From contig CAZUIM010000006.1 of assembly GCA_964620325.1 (NCBI GenBank), positions 1-64,000 on the forward strand: 64,000 nt of DNA, written 5' to 3'. Numbering within the stretch: position 1 is the stretch's first letter; each line of letters opens with the position of its first letter. Shown piece after piece: positions 34,830 to 44,485 of this stretch. Source of the stretch: CAZMYM01 sp964620325. Its GTDB lineage: Bacteria > Bipolaricaulota > Bipolaricaulia > UBA7950 > UBA9294. Both the position numbers and the translations under genes were made by a program. Below the pieces are notes generated by a model that was given only the letters and a program-made list of their open reading frames with translations, was not told the origin of the DNA and did no database searches.

Positions 34830-36785
34830 ATGAGAAGAGCCGTCGTCGTTCTGGTCGCTTGCATTGTTGTGACGATCCCCGTTCTGGCCGACGATCACGG
34901 GGATTCCCCGTTGACCGCGACGCCGATCGATGTGGGAGGCGGACTCGTCTCTGCCTGCATCGAGTCGGGCGGGGATCTCGACTACTACTTCTTCCAGACG
35001 ATCGCGGGGCGGACCTATCTACTCCTGACGAGCCACCTGGATGTGGGAACGGACACGGTCCTCTACCTGTTCGACACCGACGGGAGCACGATCTTGGCGG
35101 TCGACGACGATGGGGGGACCGACGGCGGCTCGCGGATCGAATGGACCGCCACCGGAGACGGGACGCATTTCGCGATGGTGCGCCATGCCCGGGCGACGGC
35201 CGGGACCGGCTGCTATGCCTTCTCTGTGTCGATGCTACAGGTCGATGACCACGGGAATGACCCGCTGACGGCGACGCCGCTTCCCTCCGATGGAAGTGCG
35301 ACCGGTTTCCTCGAAACGGAGAGCGACGTCGACGTCTTCCTCTTCTCTTCTGAGGCGGGATACAGCTACACGATCGAGTTGGAGAAGACATCGGGGGACG
35401 GAGCGGTCAGACTCGATCTGCTCGACGACGAAGGACGGGGCGTCCTGGCGACGGCGAACGGCGGGCCGGCTGGCAGCACATGGGAGGCGCCCGCCTCCGG
35501 TGTCCGATTCCTCGCCGTTCGTTCCGACGGCGGGACCGGCGGCTATCGACTCTCGGTCGATCGATCCGGCTACGTCGACGACTTCGCCAACAGTGCGGCA
35601 GCGGCCGAGGACTTGAACGCGCTCGGATTGACCGCAAGTGGGCGGATCGAGGTCTCCGGCGACGTCGATTGGTTTCGCTTTCGGGCGCGCGCGAGCGGCG
35701 ACTACAAGTTCCGAATCGACGCGGATGGTTCGATTCGCGGAGCTCTCGTCGGGCTCGACGGCGAGACGGTTCTCGAGGAGACCTCGGCGATCGCCGGGGA
35801 CGGGCTGGCGATCGATTGGACCGCGCCGAGCGACGGAGACTACTTCGTCGAGATCTCGTCCGCTTCATCGTCCGTCACCTATACGCTCGTCGTCGAGGCA
35901 ACACTGCAGCTCAGATTCCTCGGTCGGTTCAATCCCCGGGGATACTCGTTCGATGTGGTCGCAGATCGATCGTTCGCCTACCTGATCGTCGGGGCGCAGG
36001 GACTTCTCGTCGTCGACGTCAGCGACGCGACCGATCCGATCGAGGTCGGTTCGCACAGCACGCGGGGGTATGCGCAGGCGATCGCCCTCGACGCGAGTCT
36101 TGCGTTTGTCGCCAACCGGAGCGACGGACTGACGGTTCTCGATGTCACCGATCCGATGCGACCGTTCGAAATCTCCCACTTGGACACGCCCGGCTCGGCC
36201 TGGGATGTCGTCGTTCAGGGAGATGTCGCCTACGTCGCCGACTCGCAGGGCGGTCTCCATCTGATCGACGTGACCCGACCGTCGAACCCCGTTTCGCTGT
36301 CCGCCTACGTGACCAGCGGGTTCGCGAAGTCGGTCTTTGTCGACGGCACGGCCGCCTACGTGGCGATGGGCGACGCCGGCGTGGAAGTGGTCGACGTCTC
36401 CGATCCCGGCAGTCCGTCGAGGTTAGGACTCCTCAAGACCTTCGGGGAGGCGAACGACGTGTGGGTCGCTGAGGGGACGGCCTACATTGCCGTAGGGTAC
36501 GGCGGCGTTCGGATCGTCGACGTCAGCGATCCGAGCGCCCCGGCGGAGATCGGGTTCATCAGCACGGCCGGCGAAGCGATCGGTGTCGCGTTGCTCGGTG
36601 ACAACCTCTACGTCGCCGAAACGACCGACGGGCTCTCCGTCTACACGGTCGCCGACCCAGCGACTCCACAGCGCGTTGCGCAGATCGACACACCCGGAGA
36701 GGCGACGAGCGTCCACGTTTTCGGAGGACGCGCCTACGTCGCCGATCGAGAAGAGGGGCTACAGATCCTCGAGCTTCTTCAGTAG
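34830..36785 (+). CDS. exported PPC-domain and LVIVD-repeat protein
   Basis: 651-residue secreted protein. Signal peptide about 1-21 (RRAVVVLVACIVVTIPVLA). Residues about 22-365 hold three PPC-like beta-sandwich repeats, each starting DDHGD/DDHGN/DDFAN followed by GDLDYYFF, SDVDVFLF or GDVDWFRF. The rest is a beta-propeller of about seven LVIVD repeats (LLVVDVSDATDP, LTVLDVTDPMRP, LHLIDVTRPSNP, VEVVDVSDPGSP, VRIVDVSDPSAP). Likely a surface or periplasmic binding protein. ATG at 34830 after GGAGGG. Convergent with the giant beta-helix gene. Confidence 0.82.
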   Translation: MRRAVVVLVACIVVTIPVLADDHGDSPLTATPIDVGGGLVSACIESGGDLDYYFFQTIAGRTYLLLTSHLDVGTDTVLYLFDTDGSTILAVDDDGGTDGGSRIEWTATGDGTHFAMVRHARATAGTGCYAFSVSMLQVDDHGNDPLTATPLPSDGSATGFLETESDVDVFLFSSEAGYSYTIELEKTSGDGAVRLDLLDDEGRGVLATANGGPAGSTWEAPASGVRFLAVRSDGGTGGYRLSVDRSGYVDDFANSAAAAEDLNALGLTASGRIEVSGDVDWFRFRARASGDYKFRIDADGSIRGALVGLDGETVLEETSAIAGDGLAIDWTAPSDGDYFVEISSASSSVTYTLVVEATLQLRFLGRFNPRGYSFDVVADRSFAYLIVGAQGLLVVDVSDATDPIEVGSHSTRGYAQAIALDASLAFVANRSDGLTVLDVTDPMRPFEISHLDTPGSAWDVVVQGDVAYVADSQGGLHLIDVTRPSNPVSLSAYVTSGFAKSVFVDGTAAYVAMGDAGVEVVDVSDPGSPSRLGLLKTFGEANDVWVAEGTAYIAVGYGGVRIVDVSDPSAPAEIGFISTAGEAIGVALLGDNLYVAETTDGLSVYTVADPATPQRVAQIDTPGEATSVHVFGGRAYVADREEGLQILELLQ

Positions 36786-36803
36786 AGGTCTTGGGTGGAT
36801 CCG

Positions 36804-36839
36804 AGGGGCCGAAGGGCGGCCAGCCGCCCTTCGGCCCCT
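36804..36839. terminator. bidirectional hairpin terminator
   Basis: Perfect 16-bp stem (36804-36819 / 36824-36839) with a CCAG loop, centred between the convergent LVIVD gene and the giant beta-helix gene. No T-tract on either side; the very stable stem may terminate or protect 3' ends. Confidence 0.7.
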
Positions 36840-36854
36840 GCAGACTGTGTCTTC

Positions 36855-39800
36855 CTATCGGGTTTCGATCAGCTCGATCGGCACGTTGGGGGATCGGTCG
36901 GTTCCATTTCCGCTGAACGTGTTCTCGTATCCGGCGACGAGCGCGTCCGATCCGACGAAGACGCCGAACTCGGCGTTGTTGGTGAACTCGTTCTGACGGA
37001 TCGATCCGATCGAGGCTTCGAGGTGCAGGCCGTCGCCTGTGTTCTCGGTCAGCGTCGAGCCGACGAGGGAGAGGACGGATCGGTTGGCCAGCGAGATCCC
37101 GTGACCGTCGTTCGTCTGAATCGTCGCTTGACGGATCGATGCCGACGAGGCGTCGATCAGAAGTCCGTCCGACGCGTTCTGTCCGATCGTTGCCTCGACG
37201 ACGAGGAGGGCCGAACGGGTGACGGCGGAGACTCCGACCCCGAGATTCCCGGTGATCGATGTGTCGGCGAGGAGAGCGGCGACCGACCGATCGAGCGAGA
37301 GACCGCCTCGCACGTTCCCGCTGATCGTCGACTCGAGCGTCATCAGCGCCGTCTGATGGATCGCTTCGATTCCCCACCCGTCGTTGTCGCGGATCGTGCT
37401 CTTGGTCACCGACGCCGGCGAGTTGTCGAGGACGACCGCAGTCGCCGGATGATCGGTGATCTCAGCGTCGAGCAACGTGAGCGTCGCGTTCAACGTGTTG
37501 ACCGCCACGTCGCCGTTTCCTCGGAGGATCGAGCCGTTCGAAATGACGGCCGAGCTGTTCGTCAGGTCGAGCGCAAAGCTCGTGTTGTCGCGGATCGTGC
37601 TTGCGGCGACCGTGATCTGCGCATCGAGCGCCGAGACGCCGATGCCCCGGTTGTCGGTCAGGACGCTCTCGACGAATTCGAGTGACGAGCGGTCGAGTCG
37701 AATCGCGTCGGTCGGGTGATCGGTGACGGACGTGTCCTCGAACGCGACCGTCGAGAGGACGGCCTCGAGTCCGGAGCCGCCGTTCTCCTCGATCCGAGCG
37801 CTGGAAACCTCGGCACGTGAATCGTCAAGGAGAATGGCCGTTTCGCCGTGCCCGGTGACCGTTGTTCCGGCGATCGTCAACGTCGCACGTGTCGCCGAAA
37901 CCGCGTGGGCTCGGTTGTCGTAGATCTTACAGTCCTGGAGGCTGACCGAGCTCCCGTCGATGACGACGGCGTCGTCCGGGTGTCCACTGACCGTGCTGCC
38001 GATCAACGTGACGCGGGCCCGCTCGTTCGCGACAACGGCCGATGAGCCGTTGTCGGTGAACAGACAGGTCGCCGCGGTCACCGAGCTCGATCGCGCGTCG
38101 ATCGCATTCTTGCCGTTCTCGGATAGCGTGCAACCCTGGATCGTGATCTTCGAGTTCTCGGCGTCGATTCCGCTTCGGTCGTTCGCAATCACCGAGGAGT
38201 CGATCAGTTTCGCCGAGCTGCCGGAGAGACGGATGCCGTCGGTCGAGTGGTCGGAGACGAGGCTCGACCCGGAGAGGTTGACGATCGCCTGCGATCCGAT
38301 GATCCCGGCGTCGCCGTTTCTGGAAACGTCGGTCGCCACGGCGTCTACGGCGCCGTTGTCGAGGGCCACGCCGCCGCTTCCGTTTCCGGTGATCGTCGAG
38401 GTCGTCAATGAACAGGTCGCTCCGTCCGTTCCGTAGATGCCGTAGGTCCCGTTGTCGGAGATCTGGCCGGCGGAGATTTCGGCCGCCGTTGCGAACAGCT
38501 TCAGTCCCTCGTTCGGGTGGTCGGTGATCGTCGTCCGATTGGCGATCAGCTTCCCATCCGAGCCGAGCACCCCGACGGTCCCGTTTCGGCGGATCTGAGT
38601 TCCCGAGAGCTCGACGGAGCTCGAACGAAGCGAGATGCCTTCGGCTCCATTGTCGGCAATCGAGCCCCCGGAAATCTTCACCTCGGCGTTGACGTCGACG
38701 AAGATCCCACGTCCTCGGTTTCCTTCCACGTCGGTGATTTCGAGTTCAGCCTTGCTGTCGGTCAAATTCAGGCCGTCACTCGGGTGTTCGGTCACCTCGC
38801 AGCTCGACAAGAGGATCGTCGAGGTCGTGGCAAGGAGGCCGTGTTCGGCGTTGTCGGTGATCGTGCTCCCCTTCACCTCGGCGAATGTGTTTGCGAGGAG
38901 GAGGCCGCTGGCGCGGTTGCTGGAAATCTCGGTTCCGTCGACGATTCGAAGGACCGAGTTTGTCGCTGTGACACCGTTCGCCCCGTTCGAGGTGATCGGC
39001 GTCGCGCGGACGTCGGCCGACGAATCGACGAGGAGGATGCCGCCCTGATCGTGCCCGGTCACCACGGTGTCGATCAGCGTGACGCGAGACCGTTCTCTCC
39101 CGCTCACGCCGGTCATCGCGTTGTCGGCGATCGATCCGCGCTCGGCGGTCACCTGGGTGAAGTCCAGCCACATTCCGTGTTCGGCGTTGTCGGTGAACGT
39201 CGAGTCGAGGAAGTTCGCCCCGGTCGATTCGGCGTAGAGACCGCTTCCCGCGTTCAGCTCCACCGTGAGGTCGATCGCATTGACGGAGGCCTTCGTCAGC
39301 TTCATCCCATGGGAACCACTCTCTCGAATCGATCCGCCCTCGATTGCGGCGACCGCGTTCGTCGCGACCAGGCCGGATCCAACGCTTCGCACGATTTCCG
39401 TTGATTCCATGCTGGCGGCCGAGTTCGTCAGGACGATGCCGTCGCTTCCCTGGTCGGCGACCGAGCAGCTGACGATCGAGGCCGTCGAATCGACGGACGA
39501 GACTCCGAGTTCCGCATTTTGGCTGATCTCTGTCGTTGTCAGATCGGCGGTCGAGTTGATCAGGTTGATCCCGTGGATTCCGTTGTCATCGACGAACGAC
39601 CCGACCATCACCACGGCTGAGATCTCGGTGTCGATCCCGTGATTCGCGTTGCCGGAGACGGTGCAGTCGAGGAAGTCGCCCGAGCTGCTCGAGAGGGCGA
39701 CGCCGTCGTCCGGGTGATCGGAGATCGTCGTCCGGGTTGCGATCGCGCTCGAGTTCCCGGTTCCGTGGATGCCGTGAATCCCGTTCCGATCGATCGTGCT

Positions 39801-41861
39801 GTCTGCGATGTCGATAAGGGCGTGCTCGAGGAGCACGCCGTTTCGGACGTTGTGATGCATCCGGCTTTCGGAAATGTCGAGACGTGAACCGGTCTCGTAG
39901 ATCCCTTCTTCCCCGTTCGATGCGGTTTCGATCCCGGATGCGACGGCCGAGCTATCGACCATATGCAGACCGTGGATGGTCTGATTCGTGAAGCTGACCG
40001 CTGAGAACTTGGCCTCCGCCTCGAGGAGGTGGACGCCGCTGGCGCCGTTTGCGTTTGCCGAGCTGTCGGCCATATCGAGGAAGCTCTCCTCGACGGAGAC
40101 GCCGTGAACGCCGTTCTCGTCGAATGCGGCCCCGTTACGGACGGTCAGGATCGAATCGTTCACCGCGTAGGCGCCGTGGATCTCGTTCGATCTCAGGCTG
40201 CTCCCGTCGACGGTTCCGGTCGCATCGTCGGTGAACAGCCCGTTCTCGCCGTTGACGAAAATAACGGCCCCATCTGAGATAATCACTTCCGTCCCCGGCT
40301 CGGCGTGGACACCGTCGGCCCCGTTTCGGGCGATTGCTCCTCCACGGATCATCGCAGTGGCGATCGGCTCGTCTTCGGTGTTCGGGACTCCCGCAACCAT
40401 CACGCCGCTTCCCGCGTTGTCGGTCACTTGCGACGCTTCGACCGTTCCGGCTGCATCTTCGACGTGCACGCCGTCGGCCCCGTTTGATGCAACGACGGCC
40501 TCGCTCCGGATCGTCGCCACCCCAGTGTCGCCGACGAAGACGCCGTACCGGCCGTTCTCCGAGACGGTCCCCCCGATGACGGTCAAGGTCGACGCCGTGA
40601 CCACGATTCCGTCGAGGTCGTTGGCGTCGACCGTCGCCGATCGAACGGTCGCCTCGGCTCCGTCGATCAGGTGAAGGCCGGCGACGCCGTTCCCGATGAT
40701 CGTCGATTCGATGATCGTTGCGGTGGTCTGGTCGGCCAAGAGCCCGTTCTCTTCGTTGTTGGAAAGGATCGATCCCTCGGTCACGGTCACCGTCGCTCCG
40801 TTGATGACGCGAATGCCGTCGAGCCCTTGGCGGGTGATCGTCGATTTCGACACCGTGACGTCGCTCGCTTCGTCGACGAGCAGTCCGATGCCGGCGTTCT
40901 CCTCGATTGAGGTTTCGATCACGGACCCTTCCGACCGGACGTAGTGCACGGCGATCTCTTCGTGGTCACTGATCGTTGCGCCTTGGAGGGTGAGTTGGGC
41001 GTCCTCCGCCTTCACCCCGACCCCGGCATTCGCATGAACGCGGGCGGTCCCGCGCAGGGTGAAGGTTGCATCTCGAACCAACACGCCGCCGAGCGAGTTC
41101 CGTGTGATCTCCGTCGTCTCCGGCGCGTCGACGAATTCGATGACCGCTTCGCCGTCGACGAAGAGGCCGAACCCGAGATTCGACGTAAACGAACTCGCCT
41201 CGATAACGGCCGTCGCCGTCTGGATTCGCATCCCACCGCCCCGGTTGTCGGTGACCGTCGTCTCGCGGAGGACCATCTGGGCGTCCTCCTCTACCGGTGC
41301 GACGTATTCGAGGGTCCCGAGGGAGATCTCTCCCGGGCCGGCCGTGCTCCCGGCGGCGGCCGCGCCGCCGAGGAGTTCAACCCCCCACCCGCCGTTCTCT
41401 TGGACGAGGCAGCTCTCGAGCGTCACGCCCTGTCCTGTCACTCCCGTGCTGACGTTCTTCTGAATGGTGCAGTCTCGGAAGACAACGTTCTCTCCGCCGA
41501 TGACGTTGACGCCGACCGACCCGCTCTGTACGGTGAGGTTCTCGAAGACCAGGTTTCGGCAGTCCCGGAGCGTGAGGACCGGCTCGGTCTCCCGGCGGGC
41601 CTCGATCGTCGCGTCTCGGCGAGTTCGCTGGACGGTGACGGTAACGTCGCGGACGAAGCGAACGTCGATGTTCTCCCGGAGTGGAAGGGTTCGCGTGATG
41701 ACGATTGTATCGCCACGGTTTGCCTGTCGGAGGGCCTGCCCGAGGGTCCGATACATGTCGGGAACTTGGATCGTCACGGCCAACGTGACGGCTGAACTTC
41801 CTATGAGAACTGCAAACAGAGAGACGAGCGCGATGAACCCTCGCGCGATCGGCGAACGCAT
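36855..41861 (-). CDS. giant exported right-handed beta-helix protein
   Basis: 1,668-residue secreted protein. Signal peptide about 1-29 (IARGFIALVSLFAVLIGSS). A NosD/DUF1565-like N-cap (YRTLGQALRQANRGDTIVI) leads into more than 60 parallel beta-helix coils of about 22-23 residues, most with the turn pattern x-I-x-x-N-G-x-x-G-[VIL]. Every fourth coil over a long stretch replaces N-G with H-P or a similar H-x-x-D turn (see findings). No C-terminal sorting motif is seen; the end (VAGYENTFSGNG) is a typical last coil. ATG at 41861 follows AGGAGG and removes a 17-residue upstream extension. Likely an adhesin, polysaccharide-binding or structural surface fibre. Confidence 0.85.
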   Translation of the reverse strand: MRSPIARGFIALVSLFAVLIGSSAVTLAVTIQVPDMYRTLGQALRQANRGDTIVITRTLPLRENIDVRFVRDVTVTVQRTRRDATIEARRETEPVLTLRDCRNLVFENLTVQSGSVGVNVIGGENVVFRDCTIQKNVSTGVTGQGVTLESCLVQENGGWGVELLGGAAAAGSTAGPGEISLGTLEYVAPVEEDAQMVLRETTVTDNRGGGMRIQTATAVIEASSFTSNLGFGLFVDGEAVIEFVDAPETTEITRNSLGGVLVRDATFTLRGTARVHANAGVGVKAEDAQLTLQGATISDHEEIAVHYVRSEGSVIETSIEENAGIGLLVDEASDVTVSKSTITRQGLDGIRVINGATVTVTEGSILSNNEENGLLADQTTATIIESTIIGNGVAGLHLIDGAEATVRSATVDANDLDGIVVTASTLTVIGGTVSENGRYGVFVGDTGVATIRSEAVVASNGADGVHVEDAAGTVEASQVTDNAGSGVMVAGVPNTEDEPIATAMIRGGAIARNGADGVHAEPGTEVIISDGAVIFVNGENGLFTDDATGTVDGSSLRSNEIHGAYAVNDSILTVRNGAAFDENGVHGVSVEESFLDMADSSANANGASGVHLLEAEAKFSAVSFTNQTIHGLHMVDSSAVASGIETASNGEEGIYETGSRLDISESRMHHNVRNGVLLEHALIDIADSTIDRNGIHGIHGTGNSSAIATRTTISDHPDDGVALSSSSGDFLDCTVSGNANHGIDTEISAVVMVGSFVDDNGIHGINLINSTADLTTTEISQNAELGVSSVDSTASIVSCSVADQGSDGIVLTNSAASMESTEIVRSVGSGLVATNAVAAIEGGSIRESGSHGMKLTKASVNAIDLTVELNAGSGLYAESTGANFLDSTFTDNAEHGMWLDFTQVTAERGSIADNAMTGVSGRERSRVTLIDTVVTGHDQGGILLVDSSADVRATPITSNGANGVTATNSVLRIVDGTEISSNRASGLLLANTFAEVKGSTITDNAEHGLLATTSTILLSSCEVTEHPSDGLNLTDSKAELEITDVEGNRGRGIFVDVNAEVKISGGSIADNGAEGISLRSSSVELSGTQIRRNGTVGVLGSDGKLIANRTTITDHPNEGLKLFATAAEISAGQISDNGTYGIYGTDGATCSLTTSTITGNGSGGVALDNGAVDAVATDVSRNGDAGIIGSQAIVNLSGSSLVSDHSTDGIRLSGSSAKLIDSSVIANDRSGIDAENSKITIQGCTLSENGKNAIDARSSSVTAATCLFTDNGSSAVVANERARVTLIGSTVSGHPDDAVVIDGSSVSLQDCKIYDNRAHAVSATRATLTIAGTTVTGHGETAILLDDSRAEVSSARIEENGGSGLEAVLSTVAFEDTSVTDHPTDAIRLDRSSLEFVESVLTDNRGIGVSALDAQITVAASTIRDNTSFALDLTNSSAVISNGSILRGNGDVAVNTLNATLTLLDAEITDHPATAVVLDNSPASVTKSTIRDNDGWGIEAIHQTALMTLESTISGNVRGGLSLDRSVAALLADTSITGNLGVGVSAVTRSALLVVEATIGQNASDGLLIDASSASIRQATIQTNDGHGISLANRSVLSLVGSTLTENTGDGLHLEASIGSIRQNEFTNNAEFGVFVGSDALVAGYENTFSGNGTDRSPNVPIELIETR

Positions 41862-41986
41862 GGCTGCCTCCTCTTCCCGCGTGCCACGAAACCGGTTTCG
41901 ATGTCCCTTCATCTACACATCTACGGGCGAATCGGTTCCCGGGCACATTGAACACGAGTTCGTGGAGTCGCCGAGCGCGGGTCCGA

Positions 41987-42664
41987 TTACGTAGGGAGGT
42001 CGCTACCTCCGGCGACGCGGTGTGCCCAGCGAGTCGGCTCCGGCAGTCGGTACCGATCGCAGCACCGGAGAGCGAAGGCGGTCGAACGGACCACGTCGAT
42101 CCGGTGTCCGGGCGAAATGAACAGAGGCTTGACATTCGCTCTGCTGCGCAGGACGGTTCCGATCACCGAAGCGGGATCGCGTTCATCGTGAAGCTCGGCG
42201 ACGTCGCCCTTGCGAGGGCCCGGCTCCTTATAGAATCCATAGAGGCGTGATTTCGCACACCCGATGGTCGGAAGGTCGAACCAGAGGCCGAGATGTGCGG
42301 CGATTCCCATTCCTCTGGGGTGTGCGATTCCCTGCCCGTCGAAAAGGACCAGATCGGGTCTACGCGTCAGCTTCGCCCACGCTGCGAGAACCACCGGACC
42401 CTCTCGGAATGTCAGGAGTCCCGGGACGTACGGAAAGCAGGTCGGAGCTTCCATCGTCACACTCTCGATCGGTCGGAGGCCGGGAAAGTCGAGCAGAACG
42501 ATGGCGGCGCGTGAGCGTCCGCCGCGGACGCTCACGTCGATTCCGGCGACGATCGCGACGTCCCGATCGTCCCACTCGCACCTGAGCCGATCGGCGAGCG
42601 ATCTCTGGACGGCGATCGCCTCCTTCGGACTCACTCTCCAGTCGTGTAGCGGCTCTTCTTGCAC
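41987..42664 (-). CDS. nfi: endonuclease V
   Basis: 225-residue deoxyinosine-repair nuclease that nicks one base 3' of hypoxanthine. Catalytic acidic residues fall in AGIDVSV and LVLFDGQGIAHPRGMG; FPYVPGLLTFREGP and CAKSRLYG are family hallmarks. GTG at 42664 lies just after GGAGG, giving the usual family length; the longer frame is rejected. Same strand and 125 nt upstream of the giant beta-helix gene. Confidence 0.93.
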   Translation of the reverse strand: MQEEPLHDWRVSPKEAIAVQRSLADRLRCEWDDRDVAIVAGIDVSVRGGRSRAAIVLLDFPGLRPIESVTMEAPTCFPYVPGLLTFREGPVVLAAWAKLTRRPDLVLFDGQGIAHPRGMGIAAHLGLWFDLPTIGCAKSRLYGFYKEPGPRKGDVAELHDERDPASVIGTVLRSRANVKPLFISPGHRIDVVRSTAFALRCCDRYRLPEPTRWAHRVAGGSDLPT

Positions 42665-42845
42665 CGGGGCCTCCTTCGACGATCGGCATCGGGCCGGGGA
42701 ACACCGGTACATTCTAGGGGACAATGCTGTCGGCAGTCCGGACGATCGAGTGAAGCCCCGAGAGAGCACAGGCGATCGCCGATGGCGACCTTGACGCCTC
42801 CGTACTCTCTCCGGAAGCTCGACCACACTGAGAGGGGTGATCTAC

Positions 42846-43361
42846 GTGGACGCGATGGAGGCGATTCTCACGCGGCGAAGCGTGAGGAGCTATGAGGATC
42901 GGGCCGTGTCCGAGGAGTCGATCGATTCGATGTTGCGCGCGGCGATGGCGGCGCCGTCGGCCGCGAACCAGCGGCCATGGCAGTTCGTGGTGATCGAGGA
43001 TCGTCGGATACTCGAGCAGGTTCCCAAGGTTCAACCGCACGCCGCGATGGCCGCGGAGGCTCCGCTCGCGATCGTCGTCTGTGGCGACACGAAGAGAGCG
43101 AAGCATCCCATCTTCTGGGTGCAGGATTGTGCCGCAGCGACGCAGAACCTGTTGCTCGCCGCCCACGCTCACGGTCTGGGGGCCGTCTGGTGCGGGATTC
43201 ACCCGAACGAGGAGGTCACCCAGGCGGTTCAGAAGCTCCTGTCCCTTCCTGAGGAGGTCATTCCGCTGGCCTTGATTCCCGTTGGACATCCCGCCGAGAC
43301 GAAGCCGCCGACTGACCGCTACGACCCGTCTCGGATCCATCGCGACCGCTGGATGTCCTGA
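42846..43361 (+). CDS. nitroreductase-family FMN oxidoreductase
   Basis: 171-residue flavoprotein. FMN-binding segments: ILTRRSVRSYEDR at the N-terminus, APSAANQRPWQFVVI, and a later LGAVWCGI with PVGHPAETK. Small single-domain nitroreductase that uses NAD(P)H to reduce nitro compounds or quinones; the true substrate is unknown. GTG at 42846 is placed 8 nt after AGAGGGG. Divergent from endonuclease V. Confidence 0.88.
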   Translation: MDAMEAILTRRSVRSYEDRAVSEESIDSMLRAAMAAPSAANQRPWQFVVIEDRRILEQVPKVQPHAAMAAEAPLAIVVCGDTKRAKHPIFWVQDCAAATQNLLLAAHAHGLGAVWCGIHPNEEVTQAVQKLLSLPEEVIPLALIPVGHPAETKPPTDRYDPSRIHRDRWMS

Positions 43362-43422
43362 TCGAGTCTCGCGCCCGACGCCCCGGGATCGCACTGCGAA
43401 CGGAAGCCGATGTGTTCATAGC

Positions 43423-43459
43423 TTTCAGTCTTGATTGAAGACAGTGAAAACGCTAGACT
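43423..43459 (+). promoter_or_regulatory. promoter with overlapping dyad operator
   Basis: TTGATT (43431-43436), 17-bp spacer, TAGACT (43454-43459). An interrupted inverted repeat TTTCA-GTCTT (43423-43432) / AAGAC-ag-TGAAA (43438-43449) spans the -35 box. This is the expected place for autorepression by the MarR/GbsR-type regulator encoded next. Confidence 0.6.
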
Positions 43460-43479
43460 CCGCGGCTCAGGGAGGAACC

Positions 43480-43992
43480 ATGGACAGTGATGCGTACAAG
43501 CGGTTCATCGAGCAAACGGCGGACGTCATGGACGAGGACGGGCTACCGCACATGGCCGGTCGGGTGATCGGGGCCCTGCTGGTCTGCACCCCACCGTACC
43601 TGTCGCTCGATCAGCTCGCGGAGGATCTGCAGGCGAGCCGGGGCGCAATCAGCATGGCGACGCAGTTGCTGCTGCGTTCGGAGTTCATCGAGCGGATCAG
43701 CCTGCCCGGCGAGCGACGGCGCTTCTACCGGCTGCGCTCGAACCTGCTCGAGGACGTGATATCGAAGCGTGCGGACCACATCTTCCGACATGGGCAGCTG
43801 TTCGAGATGGGGATGGATCTCCTCCGCGGTGAACCGACGGAGGTCAAGATGCGACTGATTGAGTTGCAGGCCTACATCGACTTTTTCGCAGACGAGCTTC
43901 CCGCGCTGAGAGAACGATGGCGAAACCGCCGCGACGAACTGGTCCGGCGGCGAGTCGAGGAAACGACGCAGAGAAAGGCAGACCTTGAGTAA
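43480..43992 (+). CDS. GbsR/MarR-type transcriptional regulator
   Basis: 170-residue winged-helix regulator. The DNA-binding region is YLSLDQLAEDLQASRGAIS..LLRSEFIERISLPGERRRFYRL (helix-turn-helix about residues 44-80 plus wing), followed by dimerising helices. ATG at 43480 follows GGGAGG. It overlaps the following exported-protein gene by 8 nt and heads an operon for a membrane exporter, so it probably represses that operon through the dyad at 43423-43449. Confidence 0.85.
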   Translation: MDSDAYKRFIEQTADVMDEDGLPHMAGRVIGALLVCTPPYLSLDQLAEDLQASRGAISMATQLLLRSEFIERISLPGERRRFYRLRSNLLEDVISKRADHIFRHGQLFEMGMDLLRGEPTEVKMRLIELQAYIDFFADELPALRERWRNRRDELVRRRVEETTQRKADLE

Positions 43993-44485
43993 ACGATCGT
44001 CGGTTGCTGGATGGATGTGCGTTCTGCTTGTTGCGACGATGCTCTTGGCATCTGCACAACCCGAGGTGGAGTCGGTCGGTGTCCTGGTCGTCGACGAGAC
44101 GAGGACCTTCGCATCGACGATGCGCGTCGGCGGTCTGGTCAACGCGTTGAAGCGATTCGGAGTGTTCGACGTTGACGTCCACCTGGCCGACGTCGGCTCG
44201 AGCTGGGACGATCCGCTGGTGACATGGGAGCAGGGTCGGGACTCGGGGGCCTACGACATCGTCCTGATCGTTCCGGTCGGATTGGACGACGGTTCGGTCG
44301 ATTGGGTCTGGGTGGTCAGCGACGGGCCAACCTTCCTGTCGGATGAGGTCCTCGCCGGCGTCGAGTTGATCGGGCAGATCGTCGGCACCGTCTTCGAAGG
44401 GAGCGCCCGCCCGGTCGGTGTCTACGACGATCTGATGCCCAGTTTCCTCTACGGGGAGTACCTCTTGGAAGGATGGATCCGATGA
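43985..44485 (+). CDS. exported protein of unknown function
   Basis: 166-residue protein with a signal peptide (about 1-24, VAGWMCVLLVATMLLASAQ) and a mature alpha/beta-like domain containing GVLVVDETRTFASTMRVGGLVNALKRF and YDIVLIVPVG. TTG start at 43985, overlapping the regulator stop by 8 nt; its stop overlaps the MMPL gene by 4 nt (ATGA). Always-coupled position suggests a periplasmic accessory to the exporter. No family recognised. Confidence 0.7.
   Translation: MSKRSSVAGWMCVLLVATMLLASAQPEVESVGVLVVDETRTFASTMRVGGLVNALKRFGVFDVDVHLADVGSSWDDPLVTWEQGRDSGAYDIVLIVPVGLDDGSVDWVWVVSDGPTFLSDEVLAGVELIGQIVGTVFEGSARPVGVYDDLMPSFLYGEYLLEGWIR

Noticed and set aside
38517..39404. Plus-strand frames inside the giant beta-helix gene
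   Set aside because: They mirror the repeat units of the minus-strand gene; their apparent repetitiveness comes from the real gene.
36855..41861. Possible minisatellite or CRISPR-like array suggested by repetitiveness
   Set aside because: Repetition is at protein level with diverged DNA; there are no identical direct repeats with unique spacers and no cas genes.
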